A DNA stretch of 64,000 bases from Megalobrama amblycephala. Its lineage: Eukaryota > Chordata > Actinopteri > Cypriniformes > Xenocyprididae. The stretch is from positions 8,774,415 to 8,838,414 of the forward strand of contig NC_063061.1 in NCBI RefSeq assembly GCF_018812025.1. The letters run 5' to 3'. The notes beneath the pieces were generated by a model that was not told where the DNA came from, did no database searches, and saw nothing but the letters and a program-made list of their open reading frames with translations. Positions 11,883 through 22,800 of this stretch are shown in pieces. Numbering within the stretch: position 1 is the first letter of the stretch; the number at the start of each line of letters is the position of its first letter. A program made the position numbers and the translations under genes.

Positions 11883-12645
11883 AGGGATAGTTCACCCAAA
11901 AATGAAAATTTGATGTTTATCTGCTTACCCCCAGCGCATCCAAGATGTAGGTGACTTTGTTTCTTCAGTAGAAAACAAATGATGACCGTTGTCGTCTGTC
12001 AGTCTTATAATGTGGGTCAATGGGAACTTACTTTATAAGCGTAAATAAAACTTGCTTAGACAAATCTAAATTAAACCCTGCGGCTCGTGACGACACATTG
12101 ATGTCCTAAGACACGAAACGATCAGTTTGTGCGAGAAACCGAACAGTATTTATATCATTTTTTACCTCTAAAACACCAATATGTCCAACTGCGTTCAGCA
12201 CTCGGTTAGTGAGGTCTGATCGCGTTCTGACAGCGGAAGCAATGTCTAGCACTCACTGAAGTATACGGTCGAGACATCACTGCCGTTGTCAGAGCGTGAT
12301 CAGACCTCACTAACAGAGTGCTGAACGCAGTTGGACATAGTGGTGTTTTAGAGGTAAAAAATGATATAAATACTGTTCGGCTTTTCAAACTGATCGTTTT
12401 GTGTCTTAGGACATCAATGTGTCGTCACGAGCCGCAGGGTTTAATTTGGATTTGTATGTCGTGTTTTATTTACTCTTATAGTCCAAGTTCCCACTCACTT
12501 GCATTATACGACTGACAGACCACAACGGCTGGAGTTAAAAATCATCATTTGTGTTCTACTGAAGAAACAAAGTCACCTACATCTTGGATGCGCTGGGGGT
12601 AAGCAGATAAACATCAAATTTTCATTTTTGGGTGAACTATCCCTT
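11883..12645. mobile_element. Foldback element with TTAA duplications (family F)
   Basis: Ends AGGGATAGTTCACCC and inverse, with TTAA at 11879-11882 and 12646-12649. The arms match nearly to the centre around 12265; 'gtgaggtctgatcgcgttctgacag' recurs inverted at about 12282-12312. The core differs in sequence from the other family F copies although the first 30 or so bases are alike. Open frames in both directions inside it are palindrome artefacts. Confidence 0.88.
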
Positions 12646-12834
12646 TAAAGCACTTCACAGTGAAAGAATTTTAGAGACAAAATTGCCTGGGTTTTGCCTT
12701 TCATTTATTACATTTTCATGTATTTTTTACTATTAATATTCATCTTTAATGTAAGTTGGGTATAAATACATAAATAGAAGCTTTAGAATATATAAAGCTT
12801 TTAAAATGGCTAAACTATTTAAATTATTAATTAA

Positions 12835-13673
12835 AGGGGTCATATAATGCCACTTTTACAAGATGTAAAATAAGTCTCTGACGTTCCCAGAGTGTGTATA
12901 GCTCAAAATACTCCACAGATATTTTTTTATAGAATGCTAAATTTGTCACTTTTTGAGGGCGAGCAAAAACGGTCCAATTTGTGTGTATCCCTTTAAATGC
13001 AAATGAGCTGCTGCTCTCAAGAAGCGGGCGGAGTTGCATGAGCTCGTGTTAGCAGCTCGGATTAACGTTACGCAGACTCACTGAAAATGTCAGAAACTGT
13101 TCAGCCTTTTATGTTCAAACCGAAGTCGGACAATGATGGAGAGACTCAAGAAGAAGTGACAACAAGTAGAATGCAACAGGATGTTTCTGATGAATTTATG
13201 TAGCTGATGTGTAGTTAACTATCTATCTTAAAGTCATTGATTAGCATATTCTGTCATGATAATCTATAAATCACTCGTGTGGGAACTGTAAGATGCCCAG
13301 AGCATATGTGCTGCATGAAGATAGAACAGGTATAGTTTAATTATGGTTATAATTTATGTTGTCATCTTGCTTTTATGTCATACTATTGCATTTGTGTTAT
13401 GTACTGTATTGCAATAACATGGTCTCACCCCCTTTGTTGCATATTCTCGGGGGTGGGGTTTATGTAAATTTTAGGGTTAGTGATGTCACCAACCCAGGAA
13501 GAAGCTTGTTGTATTCCTTTGTTGTAGTCCTTAGAGAATTATTTAAAAGAAAATATCTTGCTTTGCTTTGAACATCATAACTTTGCAGATGTTGTTTATG
13601 CTCTGACAGCAACATTACACACTAACTAAAGTTAAAAAGGTCAAATCATAATCAACCACCCCTTTAATTAAAT
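12835..13673. mobile_element. TTAA-flanked Kolobok-like element
   Basis: TTAA flanks both ends (12831-12834 and 13674-13677). The ends are AGGGGTCATA and, inverted, AGGGGTGGTT, so the terminal repeat is short. Inside is a small frame at 13087-13203. Other parts are non-coding, including 'ggggtggggtttatg' at 13450. Kolobok transposons use TTAA targets; the superfamily is inferred from this and from the encoded peptide. Confidence 0.6.
13087..13203 (+). pseudogene. 38-codon remnant of a transposon-encoded protein
   Basis: The frame starts MSETVQPFMFKPKSD and ends after QDVSDEF-M with a stop. Acidic N-termini of this kind (SE-x-VQPFMF-x-P) occur, as I recall, at the start of fish proteins labelled 'P2X7-like' that are associated with Kolobok-type elements. 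The Cys/His-rich zinc-binding part that should follow is absent, so this is at most a truncated first exon. Its place in the middle of the TTAA element at 12835-13673 supports a transposon origin. It is not a host receptor gene. Confidence 0.4.
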
Positions 13674-13677
13674 TCAG

Positions 13678-14603
13678 CTGATTCACCAGTTGATTCATCA
13701 GACATTTTCTTTCAGTTGCTTTCTCAAATATTCATGGCAGCAGCTGTTTCCCTCACTTGTAATTCATTAAATTAAATTCATGATAACAATCTCTTAATCT
13801 TCAGCAGAGGTGTGAATCAAACCGATGCTCTTCATGTTTCATGTGATTGATTGTTTGCTACCGATGTCACACTTTCAGGCAAGCGCTCCAGATTTAATCA
13901 TAAACTCTAGATCAAACCCTGAGTGTCAACCCTCTGAACCTGGTTGGATTTGTTTGGTTTTGTCAGCTCTAAACCTGCTCTGAAGCTCATTGTTTGTTGA
14001 ACTAGCTATGTGACTAAGTCTGAGTTTGGATCTTTTAAAGTAGACTCAAGCATGAAAATTGCCAATCCAACAGCATTGCCTCTGTTTTGTCTTCAATTAA
14101 TTTCTGAAGTACAAACTCATCTAGATTAAAAGCTGATTAGAAGCTGATGTTGTGTGAAAAACAACAACACCGGCACCATTATCACACAAAATTAATCATG
14201 CCTATGGGTTAAATGTTCAATTAACATTCAAATACATCTCTCTTGAGGAATTCTATAACATTCTTTTTTTCTTTGTTTTTTGCTTGTTTTTTTGTTTTTT
14301 GCCTGCACATTAGGCTGTCGAGCAACTTTTAGTTGTAAAGTTGCTGCTGGAGCATAAACAACATCTGCAAAGTGACGCTCAAAGTTCAATGCAAAGGGAG
14401 ATATTCTCTTTTGCAGAAATCCCTTTTTTAAGGACTACAACAAATGGCTGGTAGGAACTACAAGCATGCTTCTCCCCAGGTTGGTGACATGCATTTAAAG
14501 GGACACGCACAAAAATGGCGTGTTTTTGCTCACACCCAAATAGGGGCAAATTTGACAAGCTATAATAAATGATCTGTGTTTACACCCCTACTGAAATGTT
14601 GGC
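13678..14603. other. Intergenic, no gene recognised
   Basis: Non-repetitive-looking sequence without coding motifs. A T-rich tract lies at about 14262-14300. Confidence 0.5.
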
Positions 14604-14607
14604 TTAA

Positions 14608-14758
14608 AGGTATAGTTCATCCCAAAGTGAAAATTCTGTCATCATTTACTCACCCTCAGGTTGTTCTAATCCTGAGAATTTCTTTCTTCTGCTGAACACA
14701 GAAGACGATATTTTGAAGAATGTTGGTAACCCATGGTTACCCATACATGTTTGTTTTC
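14608..14758. mobile_element. Left half of a family F-related foldback element
   Basis: Begins AGGTATAGTTCATCCC after TTAA (14604-14607) and continues through the 'tttctttcttctgctgaacac' and 'gaatgttggtaaccca' words also present at 39063-39391. The right half is missing; a tRNA-derived SINE follows directly. Confidence 0.75.
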
Positions 14759-14999
14759 CGGGCAGTCGTGACCTAATGGTTAGAGAGTCAGACCGGTAAC
14801 CCGAAGGTTGTGGGTTCGATTCTCAACACCGACAGGAAATGACTGAGGTACCCTTGAGCAAGACACCTAACCCCCAATCATTCCCTAGGCACCACAACAA
14901 AAATGGCTACCCACTACTCCTAATATGTGTGCACTAACTTGTATGGGTTAAATGCAGAGGACAAATTCTGAGTATATGAGTTACCATACTTGACCTTTA
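14759..14999 (+). mobile_element. HE1-type tRNA-derived SINE
   Basis: The head resembles a tRNA gene with pol III internal promoter boxes. An A-box-like acctaatggttagag lies near 14771 and a B-box ggttcgattct is at 14813-14823. The body then departs from any tRNA fold: 'ttgagcaagacacctaaccc' and 'gggttaaatgcagaggacaa' match the HE1/V-SINE pattern I recall from zebrafish. The length of about 240 bases is too long for a tRNA gene. It sits where the second arm of the adjoining foldback element would be expected. Confidence 0.85.
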
Positions 15000-15919
15000 C
15001 ATATCCCACATTTCATATTCTTCAGAAAGAAAAGAACCATGCTTTAATTGCTCTGTCGCTTATAGAGAACTTCCTGTTAAGTTTTTATTTCATCCTCACT
15101 GGTATGGCCATTTTGCCCCAAGGGAAATTTAAACTCCCTTTGCTCTTGCCATTACTTTCACTCCCACCATATCTCATCCAGAAGGACACCTTTTCTCCGT
15201 CGAGATTACCTGGCATAGCTCATATCAATCTCAGTCAAAACTTTTCCTCAGATCACCTTCATTAATCCTCTATCAGAATCTTCTCGATTTGTCCTACTGA
15301 GGCTGAGTAATCCCCAGCTCAAGTAGTCGGCACTATTCTTAACAACATATCACCAAGGATTTAAAATGGGCTCTTCTCCACGGTGCCATTCGATAGTGTA
15401 TTTGCATAGTGGATAAGGTTCTGTTACACAAGTGACCTTTCTAACACTTCCCTCTTCTCTTCAGAGGTTTAACCTCCAGTGTGACTGCGTAAGCAGCTGA
15501 TTAGCACTATCCATCACTCTCCAGTCATTTATTTTAATTATTGTGTATTGAATTTTACTCTCTTCCAATTACACAGGAGTACTTCAAAAGACTAATTGTA
15601 AGACTATGTGTGTGTGCTCTGGAGAAAACATCCATCCGTTAGACTCTGATCTGTTGCCTTTATTGATTTACTGTTGCCTGACAAAATGTTATTAAAGTAC
15701 AAATGGTTGAAAACTAAGTTGATTCTAATTCGTCAGATACATTTTTAATGACCATAAGTGTATTCCATCTTTTTATAAGACTGAGAAAAATTATACTGTC
15801 AACACAATTGAGCATTTAAAGGCCTTGCAGGCACTAATAGGTTAGCATCAATGTGTAATCTTTGCTTGAAAGGGATCCAAAATGTCAAACTTGTCTGTCA
15901 TGTACTTAAATACACCTGA
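15000..15919. other. Intergenic, no gene recognised
   Basis: No repeat ends or coding motifs are seen. A 91-codon plus frame (14990-15265) starts inside the SINE tail, is rich in Leu and Pro, and has no recognisable domain. Confidence 0.5.
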
Positions 15920-15923
15920 TTAA

Positions 15924-16938
15924 AGATGCAATATGTAATATTTTCTGTCTGCTAGAGGTCGCTAGAGGCAAAGGCGTAGCTTGATGACGCAAAGTTTGAG
16001 CGCGGAATCTTGGGACGTGTGATCTTCACATCACAGACGGTGGAAATAATCGGGTTAGGACTCATGAAGAAATCATGTTTATGGATGTGATTATTAATGT
16101 TACTGTAGTAAAAAACAGAGCAGGACTGAGTGTTGTGGGAGCTGAACGAGGCCGCTGGAGCGATTGCGCAACACACGCCTCACGAGTAGCAGAACTTTTA
16201 TTATGCGACAGCCGCTGGCGCTGCTTCTGCTTTTCCGGTCATGAGTATGAGGTAACACAGCTCTGTTTATCATATTAGATACATTTGAGTGTGTTGAAAA
16301 TGATGTTATAACGTTACTCTGTGCGTTCACTCGGTGGCTGCTGTGAGACACTGTTACATATTGCAGTAAAATAGATCGATTTTATAATAGGCTATCATAT
16401 TAATAAATGCTGGTTGACTTGTGTTGATAAATGGCATGCAGTTAAATTTAAAACGTATTGTATGATGGAGAAAATTCTGTATTACTAAAAATAAAGCTGC
16501 ATCTGATTATGCTTTGTTAGCTACTTGACAAAATAGCGTTTTTCTCTGAGGCATCGTACTCGCAAAAAAACAAGAAAACTAGATTTAAACAATTAGACTA
16601 AACATGTTGAGCTATATAAAAACAATTAGTATTCTGTCTAAAAATATATCAAAACAGTTGTTCCCTTGTCTATTAAAACATGTAAATATTTAAAGTGTCT
16701 TTGGTGTTTCCATGGTTTCTACAAAATAAAACCGAAAACCTAGGGTATCGCGGGTATGACACAACTGACAGGCGATTCCTCACACGTCCCGAAGCCTTGG
16801 TTAAAACTGCAATTTTCTCACAATTTACAAATAGTTGCAAACATTTGGGATATTGTAAGTACTCAAGTGAACAAAATACATAACACTGACCTAGTGGATT
16901 TTGGATATTTTACTGCAAAATTCTTATATATTGCACCT
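15924..16938. mobile_element. TTAA-flanked element, family G, copy 1
   Basis: Flanked by TTAA at 15920-15923 and 16939-16942. It starts agatgcaatatgtaatat and ends in tatattgcacct, imperfect inverse repeats. Four copies are in the window (also 17434-19599 split, 33857-34717 and 53063-53896). They share 'tagaggtcgcttattcaaaac', 'gcgtagcttgatgacg' and a 'gagcggaacgaggccgctgg' block. No transposase is seen; frames inside are short and not conserved between copies. Confidence 0.8.
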
Positions 16939-17089
16939 TTAAGTTGCAGTTTACTATGCATAAAATAAAGGTAATATCTAATAACACTAAAATGACAATC
17001 AATTTTATAATCAAGTACTTTAAATGTGCATTAATATAGTCAACAAATCAAAATAAGTGTACTTCTTTAAAGCATGACAGTTTACTTAA

Positions 17090-17398
17090 AAGTTTAGTTA
17101 ATCAAAATGAAAATTCTGTCATTAATTACTCACTCTCATGCTTCATAAAATTTAGATTAAACCACTTTGGTCACATGGATTACTTTAATGATGTCTTTAC
17201 TATCTTTACTATGATGTCTTTCTGGGGCTTGAAAGTGGTAGTTGCATAGACTGTAAATGGAGGGACAGAAAGCGCTCAGATTTCATAAAAAGATCTTAAT
17301 TTGTGTTCCGAAGATTAACAAAAGCCTTACGGGTGTGGAACGACATGAGGGTGAGTAATTAATGACAGAATTTTCATTTTTTGGGGGGGTGAACTAAC
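17090..17398. mobile_element. Degenerate family F foldback element
   Basis: Bounded by TTAA at 17086-17089 and 17399-17402. The left arm is eroded (aagtttagttaatcaaaatg); the right arm keeps 'ggaacgacatgagggtgagt' and a G-run before gtgaactaactt. Confidence 0.75.
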
Positions 17399-17658
17399 TT
17401 AAGAAATATAGCCACGAAAGTGGCTCTCTTTAAAGTCACACTACACTCTAAAAAATAAAACATTGGTTCAAAAAAAAAAAAAAAAATGTTATCCACTAGA
17501 ATATTTAACTTAAGCCAATTGGGAGAATTACATTAATTCAAAGCAATATTTTGTGAAGACGTTTTTTGCCACAATAAAAACACATTTCTAAGTAACATGA
17601 ACTTAATAATTGTCAACATTAATGCAACTATGTAACTTGATCCAACATAATGTTTTAA

Positions 17659-18529
17659 CCCTCTACAGCACAGCGTTGCCCTCAGGCAACGGAAAGTTTT
17701 CTTAAGCCCTATGTTTAGTAAATTTTTCTTTAAATGATAACAACCAATTAGAAAGGTTGAGAAATTACCAAAGAACAGTTCAGTAAGGTGTTGGAGTCAA
17801 TATCAAGTACCATTTAAAGGTGGGACGTCCTGTTCTGACACATGGTCACAGGAGCACATGGTGTGAGAAGAAGGCAATATTATTTGCTTTAATAATCTTA
17901 TTTAAAACGACATGAACTGTACATAAAAAATATGTGTGTGTGTGTGTATGAAGGTGTAGAGAAGCCTTTTGTCAGGTTTTATGAAGTTTTTTTTTTATTT
18001 TGCATGTTCAGAAATTCAGTTTTTCTTTTCGTTGCCTCAGGGCAACGTTGTGCGATAAAGGGTACTTTTCGAGGAGGTTTTAGAGAGTACCTCTCATTGG
18101 CCACAATGTATTATAAGAAGGGAGGATGCAAGATTCCTGGGTGCGCAGGAACACCCAAAGTGATGTGCAAAAATTGTAACATACACCACTATGTCACAGC
18201 AGAGAAGAACTGCTTTTTGAAGTTTCGTACGGAGTGAAATCTTATCACATGAAGTACATTATATGGCATAGCACACTACATGATACAGACCTATGCATGT
18301 ATCAAATTCAATATATCAATGTCTTTCAAGTGTTTTTCCCTTTTTACTTAATGATTTCTTGAATTTTTTTTTTTTTAAATTTGATTTTGATGATAATTTT
18401 CTCTTTGACTCTGTACCATTGTTGCACAACGTTGCAGTTTTTTTTTAATCAATAAAATGTTCCCAATGAACCAAAAAATTATGTGGAATATTTTTTTTCA
18501 TGTGCCATCAACATGTGTGCCGTAGAGGA
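17659..18529 (+). mobile_element. piggyBac element, internally deleted
   Basis: Terminal repeats are CCCTCTACAGCACA at the left and, inverted, TCCTCTACGGCACA at the right. TTAA flanks both (17655-17658 and 18530-18533). The empty site 'aacataatgttttaagtaaggtg' is present in the neighbouring repeat unit near 18628-18650. Next to the left end is the near-palindrome gttgccctcaggcaac, and a version of it recurs inside at about 18032-18050. Only the C-terminal transposase part remains. An aataaa signal lies at about 18452. Confidence 0.9.
18106..18237 (+). pseudogene. piggyBac transposase C-terminal Cys-rich domain
   Basis: The last 43 codons of a plus-strand frame read YYKKGGCKIPGCAGTP, then MCKNCNIHHY, then NCFLKFR. 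This spacing of Cys and His pairs is the zinc-binding domain found at the C-terminus of piggyBac-family transposases, which binds the terminal DNA. The upstream DDD catalytic core is missing, and the preceding open codons (from 17932) are low-complexity and probably not coding. The stop at 18235-18237 is at the expected end. This remnant cannot catalyse transposition. Confidence 0.8.
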
Positions 18530-19603
18530 TTAAGTAAGGTGAAGACGGTTTTTTGCCACAATAAAATGCATTTCTAAGTAACATGAGCTTAAAAATTGTC
18601 AACATGAATGCAACTATTTAAGTTGATTCAACATAATGTTTTAAGTAAGGTGAAGACGCGTTTTGGACACAATAAAGCGCATTTCTAAGTAACATGAACT
18701 TACCAAGCACCGCTTGTCACCATGATGGTAAATCTCCAAAAACCCACATTAACAGAAACTCTTCTAAATTAGCATAACAAAACACTAATTACTGCTAAAT
18801 CTCCCTTAATCTAAATCTCCCTTCTCCATTAATCTTGTGCAAAAAAAACATTATATAACACTTAATTTTAGCATTTACTCTCCCTTTCAAGTGCCATGGG
18901 CAAAGCATGATGAGAAATATAAATCCCAGTAAGTAATGACTAAAAGTCACCTGAATTAGTTTTTAGAGTGTATGTAATTTTCTCCTCTAGAGGTCGCTTA
19001 TTCAAAACAAAGGCGTAGCTTGATAATGCCTTGATTTTGTGGAATCATTGGAGGTGTTGTCTTCTCGTCTACAGCCGGTGGAAAAGAATCCAGAGGGACT
19101 CGGGCAGAAATCATATTCATGGATGAGTTAATGTATTAAAGATTTATTAACATTACTGTAGTATGAAGCAGGGTGTAGCTGAAAGCCGTTGGAGCGGAAC
19201 GAGGCCGCTGGAGCGACTGCTATTGAGAGATGAGCGCGACACACAGCTCGAGAGTCATGAGTATGTGGAGTAACACAACGCAGTTTTGTCATATTAGATA
19301 CATGTGTTTAAAGTTGTTATAGTTACTCTGTACATTCGCTTGGTGGCTACTATGAGACACTTGTTGCACACTGCAGTAAGCTAGATCAATATTAGGCATG
19401 GTAAAACATGGTACTCACTGTAAATCAAGAAAACGAGATTAAAACAATAAGACTTACTGTATTGAGTATAACAATGATTAGATTTCTCTGGACTGTTGGA
19501 AACATTTGGGATAATATAAGTACACAAGTCAACAAAATATATACCACTGTTCTAGTGGTTTTTGGATATTTTAATCCAAAAATTTTACATATTGTGCCTT
19601 TAA

Positions 19604-20189
19604 GTACACTTAATTGATCTGAACATATTATCCTAAAATAAATTTTTAAGATTTGAAGTAGGCCTACACTACAGGTGCACATTCCATATAATTAAGCACA
19701 CCTCTATTTCACAAATGTTTCTCATCCTGTACGTTATGCTGACTTCGCTCAGCTCTGTTGACGAATAGACATTTCTCCATATACCTGTGTGCATTCACAT
19801 TAGCAGAGGATGTGTGGTGAGTAAAGGTTGATGGCTCTTGTCATACTTTATGATTGTGATTTACTCAAGTAGTTAGCACTCACAAGGCCACCGCTGGGGC
19901 AAATAGGACAAGGGCTTGTGATGGATAATGTTGTCTGTCATGTTCCAGTCAGTTCGTGCACGACAACTTTAATTATTAGCGTACTTGCTAAGGCAAGCAT
20001 TGGTCCTATTATTGCTCATACTTAAATTTAGAGGTTGTTCACTAGTTATTAACTTGTCCCACACCATTTGTACCACGGACATGAAAGACTGTGTGTTTTG
20101 GTGAGGAGAAGTGTGCTATTAACCATATTTCAAAGACAATAGAAACTAGAAATAAACATTTACTGAAGTGTGTTGAAAAAAACACTAAG
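19604..20189. other. Intergenic, no gene recognised
   Basis: No repeat hallmarks or coding motifs are seen. Confidence 0.5.
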
Positions 20190-20427
20190 GCCCGGTTTCA
20201 CAGACAGGGCTTAGCCTAAACCAGGATTAAGCCTTAGTTCAGTTATGGCATTTAAGTAACTTTTATAAATGTGTCTTAGAAAAAAATATTACGGATATGA
20301 ATCTTGAGACAAAACAGTTGCACTGACTTATTTTGAGATATATCAGAGCAAGTTTCTTTTAGTTGAAACAGTTCAAACATGCATTTTAGTCTAGGACTAG
20401 CTTAAGCCTTGTTTGTGAAACCGGGGG
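20190..20427. mobile_element. Intact small MITE
   Basis: It begins cccggtttcacagacagggc and ends with the inverse of cccggtttcacaaacaaggc. This is the uninterrupted counterpart of the split copy at 6719-9627. The superfamily cannot be fixed because no clear target duplication is visible. Confidence 0.8.
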
Positions 20428-21379
20428 TAAGTTCAACTGTTTTGAAAACATTACACTGAGTTTGCACTTAAGTATAATGTTTAAAGTGTATTATATTGTA
20501 CTTATATTCCGTAATAAGTATTCTTAAGTATGCCGAAGTGAACTTTTTCGACACAAGGGAACAGCTTCACTACCTTTATGTTTTTGTTTGTTTGTTTTGT
20601 TTTTTTTAATCGTGTTTTGAAGTTTTGAGTTGCACAATATGAACACAAAGTTTCTTGAGAAAATGTAAAAATCAAGTTATATCATCTGATTCACAATTGA
20701 CTACATTTTATTCACACAACATCTGATGCTTCACATTAACGTAAAAGGCAATAATGTTATCCCACTACGACACCGACTTTTGTGCAAGTAGACACACTGA
20801 TGAATATGCATCATCAATATTATAGTATTCTTAATGTGGAGGCAGTGTTAGATTGCACAGATGCATAAATCTCTCATGGTCTTACAGAAAACAGAAATGT
20901 ATCACATGGTTGCAAAAAGAGAGATTGCTTTTGTCTCATCAGATCTGTTTTGGCTTTTGCAGGCTGTAAAATCTGGTTTCCTCTGAGGTCCCTCAGGAGA
21001 AGACATTTGGACAGGTTGGGGATGTGTGTTTCTGTTTGTTTTCTGGAGCAGCATGTATGAATAGAATCTGAAACCGCCTTGGCGGTGTAATTTTAAGTGA
21101 AAAAGCTGTCCCGATGGCTACAATCAGTGATGTGTTTGAGATGTGCCAATCCATTCAAATTAGGTATAATCATCTCCAAAAGCTCCAAAATGACAACAAT
21201 AATAATAAAAATAAATAAAACAATCATAAAAGTGGAATTGGCCTATATTCCAATTCTTCTGATTACACGATAGCTTTATGTAAGGAACAGACTGAAATTG
21301 AAGTTGATATTCAGTTAAAAAAAAAAAAGACTTCCAACCTATCTTTCCACTGTACATTAATGACATGCGTAGTGATGTG
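20428..21379. other. Intergenic, no gene recognised
   Basis: AT-rich with homopolymer tracts (for example near 20600 and 21316-21327). No coding region or repeat ends are recognised. Confidence 0.5.
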
Positions 21380-21468
21380 CGATTCATGAACAAATTATTT
21401 TTTTTAGTCTGAACTTTTTAATAAATCTGATTTACAAAACAAGTCTAAAATCATTTGTTCATGAATCG
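21380..21468. repeat. Inverted repeat with perfect 16-bp arms
   Basis: The arm cgattcatgaacaaat (21380-21395) is exactly inverted at 21453-21468, with 57 AT-rich bases between. Probably a small MITE or a flanking footprint next to the DIRS-like element. Confidence 0.7.
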
Positions 21469-21472
21469 AAAT

Positions 21473-21905
21473 GTCTCGGTTACATATGTAACCCTCATTC
21501 CCTGAAGGAGGGTACGTAGACGTACGTCAGTAGTGACCGACGAATTGGGGATATCGCTAGAGAGCCCTATCAGCTTCGAGTGAACTAAAACAAGCCAATG
21601 GAATTGGCGTGCAATATTTGCATAATGCGCACCGCCTCCGACAGGTGTATTTAAATAGGAAGCAGATGCAATCGCACTCTGTTTTTCGCTGAGGAGACAA
21701 CTGGTGTCCGCACAACAGCGAGGGTACAGAAACTGTGGCGACAGGACGCACGTCTCCGTTCCCTCCTTCAGGGAACAAGGGTTACATACGTAACCGAGAC
21801 GCTCCCTCCTTCAGGGAACGAGGGTAACATACGTAACCGAGATGTTCCCTTTCAGTTGGTCACGTTCGACGTACGTCAGTAGTGACCGACGAATTGGGAT
21901 CCCAA
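21473..21905. repeat. Terminal repeat cluster of the DIRS-like element
   Basis: The block 21473-21521 (gtctcggttacatatgtaac then a tccctgaaggaggg word) is inverted at 21751-21800 and again, partly, at 21803-21842. A direct repeat, gacgtacgtcagtagtgacc and following bases, occurs at 21519-21550 and 21868-21900. Such paired inverted and direct copies fit the terminal and internal complementary regions of DIRS elements, though one complete boundary is not proven. Confidence 0.65.
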
Positions 21906-22333
21906 ATAAAGCGTCACAGTTACGAAACCCCTTCCAGTGCCCAGCGCAAGCTCTAGCCACCCGTCGCACCAACTGGGACGGTGAAGGGGGCGAGCTTTAC
22001 GCCGAGAGAGTTTACTGCTGTTTTACTGCGGAGGCCACTACCTAGGGCTGTAGTCAAGTCCAAGTCCAAAAGGTTCGAGTGCAAGTCAAGACCGAGTCCA
22101 AAGAGGTTCAAGTCCAAGTCAAGTCCAAGTCCAAAAGGTTTGAGTCCAAGCCAAGTCTGAGTCCAAATGAGACAGTCAAGACAGAGACAGAAAAAAAAGA
22201 ATCCTCTTCAAGACCACGTACATAACTATTGATAATTTATGTGATGCAAGAGACAGCATATCTTAGATTTTAAAATAATAATTTTGCATTATTATTTTTT
22301 GCATTATTACTTGTTTTTAAATTCTCTACAACT

Positions 22334-22799
22334 GTGGTTCCCAAACATTTTACAGTCGGGTACACCCTGTGGCATTTTACATTCTTCTGCATTACCCTTC
22401 TCTTCCACTTAGACTGCTGCAGTCACACCTTTTCCATTAAGGGACAATATTTTCCCCTTTAAACTGATTGTGCATTAAAGTGCTTTTTTATCTCTATAAA
22501 TACCTTTATAAAATAAATAAATGTTTTAAATGAAAAATGTCCAAAAGAGAAATAAGCACTGATGTTAAAACGTATGATACTTTTAAATATTGAACTAAAA
22601 CCACCAGTAGGTGGCGGTAAGTCACTGTCTTAATGAGTGAGTCATCGAGTCATTTATTCATTCATTCAGTAGCGAAGCAAGTGGATGTATTTTTGAAAGG
22701 GTAATTGAATCATTGACTCTCATGGTTTTTACACAGCCACAGATTCGTTCACAATACATCGATATGAGTCTCAGTTCTGCTGTGGCTTTCGTTTGAACT
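22334..22799 (-). mobile_element. Fragment related to the 6770-8389 hAT
   Basis: In reverse orientation it shares 'gtggttcccaaac', 'tgcagtcacacctt-t-ccatt', 'aagggacaatatt' and the block around 'ccaccagtaggtggcgg' with that element. Its distal half is lost: at about 22800 the sequence switches to another repeat. Confidence 0.7.
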
Positions 22800-22800
22800 A

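Larger units (their letters stand above)
17540..18710. repeat. Tandem repeat, about 105-bp unit, three copies
   Basis: Each unit carries 'ggtgaagacg-ttt', 'gccacaataaa', 'catttctaagtaacatga' and, where complete, 'caacataatgttttaa'. Unit 1 is at about 17553-17658, unit 2 at 18530-18650 and a partial unit 3 at 18650-18705. Units 1 and 2 are separated by the piggyBac remnant; the unit 2/3 junction shows the uninterrupted sequence. Confidence 0.85.
17444..18970. mobile_element. TA-flanked element (Tc1/mariner-like, non-autonomous)
   Basis: Ends CACTCTAAAAAATA and, inverted, CACTCTAAAAACTA, with TA on both sides. The interior consists of about 105-bp repeat units and a nested piggyBac remnant; no Tc1-type transposase is present. 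It interrupts the family G element listed above. Confidence 0.8.
17434..19599. mobile_element. Family G element, copy 2, split by a 1.5 kb insertion
   Basis: The first ten bases (17434-17443, agtcacacta) follow TTAA at 17430-17433. The element then resumes at 18973 with tgtaattttctcctctagagg and ends in tattgtgcct before TTAA at 19600-19603. Joining the two parts gives the family order seen at 53063-53896. The break is exactly at a TA, which is duplicated (17442-17443 and 18971-18972). Confidence 0.85.

Noticed and set aside
12206..12515. Opposed overlapping frames near 12.3 kb
   Set aside because: Both lie in the arms of a 763-bp palindrome and mirror each other; there is no known domain.
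14759..14830. Possible tRNA gene
   Set aside because: A and B boxes are present, but the sequence does not close into an acceptor stem and continues into a SINE body of about 240 bases.
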